A DNA stretch of 64,000 nucleotides, from the NCBI RefSeq assembly GCF_000346485.2, contig NZ_KQ976355.1, forward strand, positions 244,051 to 308,050, written 5' to 3'. Below are positions 61,944 through 64,000 of the stretch, one piece after another. Every line of letters starts with the position of its first letter. Position 1 is the stretch's first letter. The DNA comes from Scytonema hofmannii PCC 7110 (GTDB lineage: Bacteria > Cyanobacteriota > Cyanobacteriia > Cyanobacteriales > Nostocaceae). The translations under genes were made by a program, and so were the position numbers. The notes beneath the pieces are model-generated. The model searched no databases and was not told the DNA's origin. It saw only the letters and a program-made list of their open reading frames with translations.

Positions 61944-63014
61944 TTACCGTTTTGCGATCGCCACAATTCTGGTTTGCACTCCTGTCGAGTTGTCAGAACT
62001 TATGAATGCATCTTTTGGAAGTTTTTCAATATGGGTCGCATTTTGGTCTATCCATTCTTTGAATTGTTTGTACTTGGAACTTGTGAATACATTCTCAGGA
62101 AGAACTGTGACAAGTCTTCCCCGAGCTTCCAAGCATTCATAAGCATGGTCAACGTGGCTAACCATATCGCTAAAAGGTGGATTCATCACGATCCTTGAGT
62201 AAGGATCTTTTGGGTGGTACTGTAGGAAGTCTGTACCTACGAGATTGAACCCTTTGAGATGTAGGAGTTCTCGTAGGGTTGTGTCAATTTCGACAACATC
62301 TAGCTTGACCTCCGGATAGAGGTCAAGAACCTTTCCGCAAATGCTACCTTTGCCAGCAGAAGGTTCTAGGATTTTCATTCCTGGTTTTATTTCTGCTAGT
62401 TGTACTATGAGCGAAACAACGGGGTCTGGAGATGGGAAATAGTCTCGACCTTTGTACCCAACAATTTCTAGTTCTAACTCAGCTATCCTTTTGCGTACTG
62501 GATCTGTTTCTTCGGGGAGGTGCAACTGCAAAAGTGCTGAGATGGCATTTCGCGCCATTCGTTCTGTATAGATGTTAGCTCTAGAAAGAGTTTCAATTTT
62601 ATTCTTATCTTGGTTGCTGGAGCTACTGAAAGTTTCTCCAATTTTCTCAGGCGACCAATTTATCATTTCATGCAGTGTTTCAAGCTGCGTTTTACTAGTG
62701 ATACCCCGCAAACTTTGGTCTAACTCTCCTTCTTTAGCAGCATCAGCCATTTTGTACAACCAGGTTTGAATGGTTTCTAGCTTAATTCCCTCCTCAATCA
62801 TTGAGTTAGCCATTAGTTTTCGTCTTTTGGTTGGGCGCTGTAGCCCGCAGGCAGGATTTTTTTTACGTAGGATACTATCCGTCATCCCTTTTGCAAGATT
62901 TTCAAGTTCTTCTGCTTTATTGAAATCAGGAACTTTAAAAAGCGAACCAATCCGATCGGGAAGTTGGCTATCAATGTTAGGGTTAGCGGACGGATTGAAT
63001 AGCGACAATTGCAT
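61944..63014 (-). CDS. N6-adenine DNA methyltransferase with N-terminal clamp motif
   Basis: 356 aa. SAM-binding motif I MKILEPSAGKGSICG, motif IV NPPF (MNPPFSDM), and VDVVEIDTTLREL. The N-terminus reads MQLSLFNPSAN; QLSLF is a clamp-binding consensus at the second residue. Residues ~30-200 form a helical N-terminal domain. The methylase probably acts on newly replicated DNA (inference). Specificity cannot be told; no restriction partner was seen. Confidence 0.8.
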   Translation of the reverse strand: MQLSLFNPSANPNIDSQLPDRIGSLFKVPDFNKAEELENLAKGMTDSILRKKNPACGLQRPTKRRKLMANSMIEEGIKLETIQTWLYKMADAAKEGELDQSLRGITSKTQLETLHEMINWSPEKIGETFSSSSNQDKNKIETLSRANIYTERMARNAISALLQLHLPEETDPVRKRIAELELEIVGYKGRDYFPSPDPVVSLIVQLAEIKPGMKILEPSAGKGSICGKVLDLYPEVKLDVVEIDTTLRELLHLKGFNLVGTDFLQYHPKDPYSRIVMNPPFSDMVSHVDHAYECLEARGRLVTVLPENVFTSSKYKQFKEWIDQNATHIEKLPKDAFISSDNSTGVQTRIVAIAKR

Positions 63015-63321
63015 CTTCTTTCGACTCTTGTGATGATGTTTCTAAATCTTTGGTTGCACAGAATGTAATCAATTCTGTTTTTGCGCTCCAAACTTTACAC
63101 TCGTAATTAGTAGTTAGTCTTTCAGATTGTCTAACTGTGGCTCTTGTGCAAAGGCTTTTTTCTAAAATGTAATTTTGAAATGCGAGCGCATCTTTTTCGT
63201 TGTTAAAGCCGAAGTAGGATGTTTTTCTGATTCCTAATGGGTCTGTAATTGTGGCAACTCTTTTTGATAGGATGTTAAGTGTCCACCCGTCTGAGGTTAG
63301 TTCAATTTTCTTGACTTCCAT
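62983..63321 (-). CDS. Hypothetical protein, ~112 aa
   Basis: From ATG 63321 (frame open to 63369). MEVKKIELTSDGWTLNILSK, TSYFGFNNEKDALAFQNYILEK, LTTNYECKVWSAKTEL. Small beta-rich protein, overlapping the methylase start by 32 bp, so coupled. Unknown function. Confidence 0.5.
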   Translation of the reverse strand: MEVKKIELTSDGWTLNILSKRVATITDPLGIRKTSYFGFNNEKDALAFQNYILEKSLCTRATVRQSERLTTNYECKVWSAKTELITFCATKDLETSSQESKEDAIVAIQSVR

Positions 63322-63338
63322 ACATACTAATGTATTGA

Positions 63339-63542
63339 TTAAAGGATTAGTAAAGCGTTTGCTAGCCAACCTATGATTTGAGCGATTGATTGTTTGGCAG
63401 ATAGAGGCGAGCCCCTATCTAAGTTTTCGATAATACTATGGATTTCTGTATGCGATCGCCTTAAAATCTGAATGGCTATTGCTATGGATTGAGGATTCGG
63501 ATTATTGATGTTAGGTGTTGGTTGAATGAACTTGTATCCATT
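63339..63542 (-). other. Open frame continuing past the nuclease stop
   Basis: The frame of the 63543-64000 gene stays open for 67 more codons after its TAA, with no start codon of its own. The sequence (HTEIHSIIENLDRG, SAKQSIAQIIGWLANALL) looks protein-like. Readthrough, a nonsense mutation, or a leftover small gene are possible. Confidence 0.4.
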
Positions 63543-64000
63543 TTAAATTTCCACTTCTGGTATGGAATCTAGGTACTGCGAAGAGCTTATTTTCCTTTGG
63601 AATAGCAGATTTAGGCTTTCTTCATGATTTTGTGAGGGTTCAGATGTAAGTGGGGTTGCGCCATCAGGAGTTACTATTTGTTGTAGCGATGATAGAGTTT
63701 TCTCCAATCTTTCCTTAAAATTATTGTCCTGTTGCTCGCTCCAGTAAAACTGGTGTACTGGGTTCTCTTCCAAATTGACGAAATAGTACACTAGGCTGAT
63801 GTTTTCATAGCTGTAAGCCGTGCATTCTGCTAGCAAGAATAATCTCAGCTGTGTGTGCCAACATTGTTCTAAGTGCTCGTGTTTTCGATTTCGGCTAATA
63901 GACCAGTCCATGCCAATTACTTGTTCTCCTGTCTCAATGATGAGATTGTATTGTGCTAATAAAAGGTTTTCTCCTATTAGTTTTTGGAGGACGGCTTCCC
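63543..64000 (-). CDS. RecB-like PD-(D/E)XK nuclease, partial, active-site changed
   Basis: The gene runs off the right edge. Reading upstream of the internal ATG 63911 gives LLAQYNLIIETGEQVIGMDWSISRN, the PDDEXK_1 pattern (xYDL ... g.viDWKT) with the catalytic D replaced by N and the DWKT Lys replaced by S, followed by QLRLFLLAE ... ISLVYYFVN. So the C-terminal ~150 residues are visible and two of the active-site residues are altered; it may be a non-cleaving DNA-binding form. Role unknown; may belong to the replisome cluster. Confidence 0.6.
   Translation of the reverse strand, partial: EAVLQKLIGENLLLAQYNLIIETGEQVIGMDWSISRNRKHEHLEQCWHTQLRLFLLAECTAYSYENISLVYYFVNLEENPVHQFYWSEQQDNNFKERLEKTLSSLQQIVTPDGATPLTSEPSQNHEESLNLLFQRKISSSQYLDSIPEVEI

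Noticed and set aside
1..64000. GCGATCGC palindromes as special regulatory sites
   Set aside because: These are the HIP1 sequences abundant across many cyanobacterial genomes and are not specific to this locus.
1..64000. tRNA or rRNA genes
   Set aside because: No cloverleaf-like T-arm or rRNA-like stretch was recognised by eye; a dedicated search (tRNAscan-SE, Infernal) was not possible.

Overview
The window looks like part of a large cyanobacterial plasmid, most likely from a filamentous (Nostocales-type) host. The palindrome GCGATCGC (HIP1) recurs throughout. There are plasmid replication, partition and mobilisation genes, and no rRNA, tRNA, ribosomal or core-metabolism gene that I can see. 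The species cannot be named from sequence alone.

Layout. 1-822 is gene-free and holds a palindromic MITE-like repeat. 0.8-5.3 kb is a repeat-rich zone with one intact gene and several broken copies of its C-terminal module, seeded with a ~38 bp repeat that stays open in frame. 5.3-8.3 kb (minus strand) is a replication cluster: DnaB helicase, a winged-helix initiator-like protein with five 20 bp direct repeats inside its gene, and two nuclease-like ORFs. 8.6-13.2 kb (plus) has two XRE regulators, small proteins, two MinD/ParA-like ATPases and a membrane protein. 13.3-16 kb has a NarL-type response regulator opposite a receiver-histidine kinase. 16.7-24.8 kb is one 2686-codon minus-strand gene. 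Its N-terminal ~800 residues carry the ordered motifs of a two-barrel (QDE-1/YonO/RdRP-type) RNA polymerase, and its C-terminal part carries AlkB-like dioxygenase, ASCH-like, YpsA-like (SLOG) and NADAR-like domains, as in a 'polyvalent' protein of a mobile element. 25-29 kb holds accessory genes, 29.5-32 kb a relaxase and MobC pair, and 33-38 kb small or unknown genes, an actin-like protein and a ~396 bp transposon-end element that truncates a CoiA-like gene. 38.6-42.6 kb has ParB/ParA with two candidate parS sites, then a ParM/ParR-like pair. 42.7-44.4 kb has SSB-type proteins, and 45.3-48 kb a CmtR-like metal sensor with a P1B-ATPase broken by an in-frame amber codon.

48.7-64 kb (mostly minus strand) is a private replisome: DNA polymerase III delta, delta', tau/gamma and beta clamp, a divergent family A DNA polymerase with 3'-5' exonuclease, an N6-adenine methylase and the end of a RecB-like nuclease. 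No alpha subunit (dnaE) is present. Three proteins of this region carry QLSLF/QLSLL peptides typical of beta-clamp binding, which ties them to the plasmid's own clamp.

Together the genes describe a self-maintaining, probably mobilisable megaplasmid with its own helicase, clamp, clamp-loader and polymerase set, several partition systems, and one giant protein that may supply a dedicated RNA polymerase with nucleic-acid repair or counter-defence domains. All functional statements rest on motif reading by eye. No database search was run.
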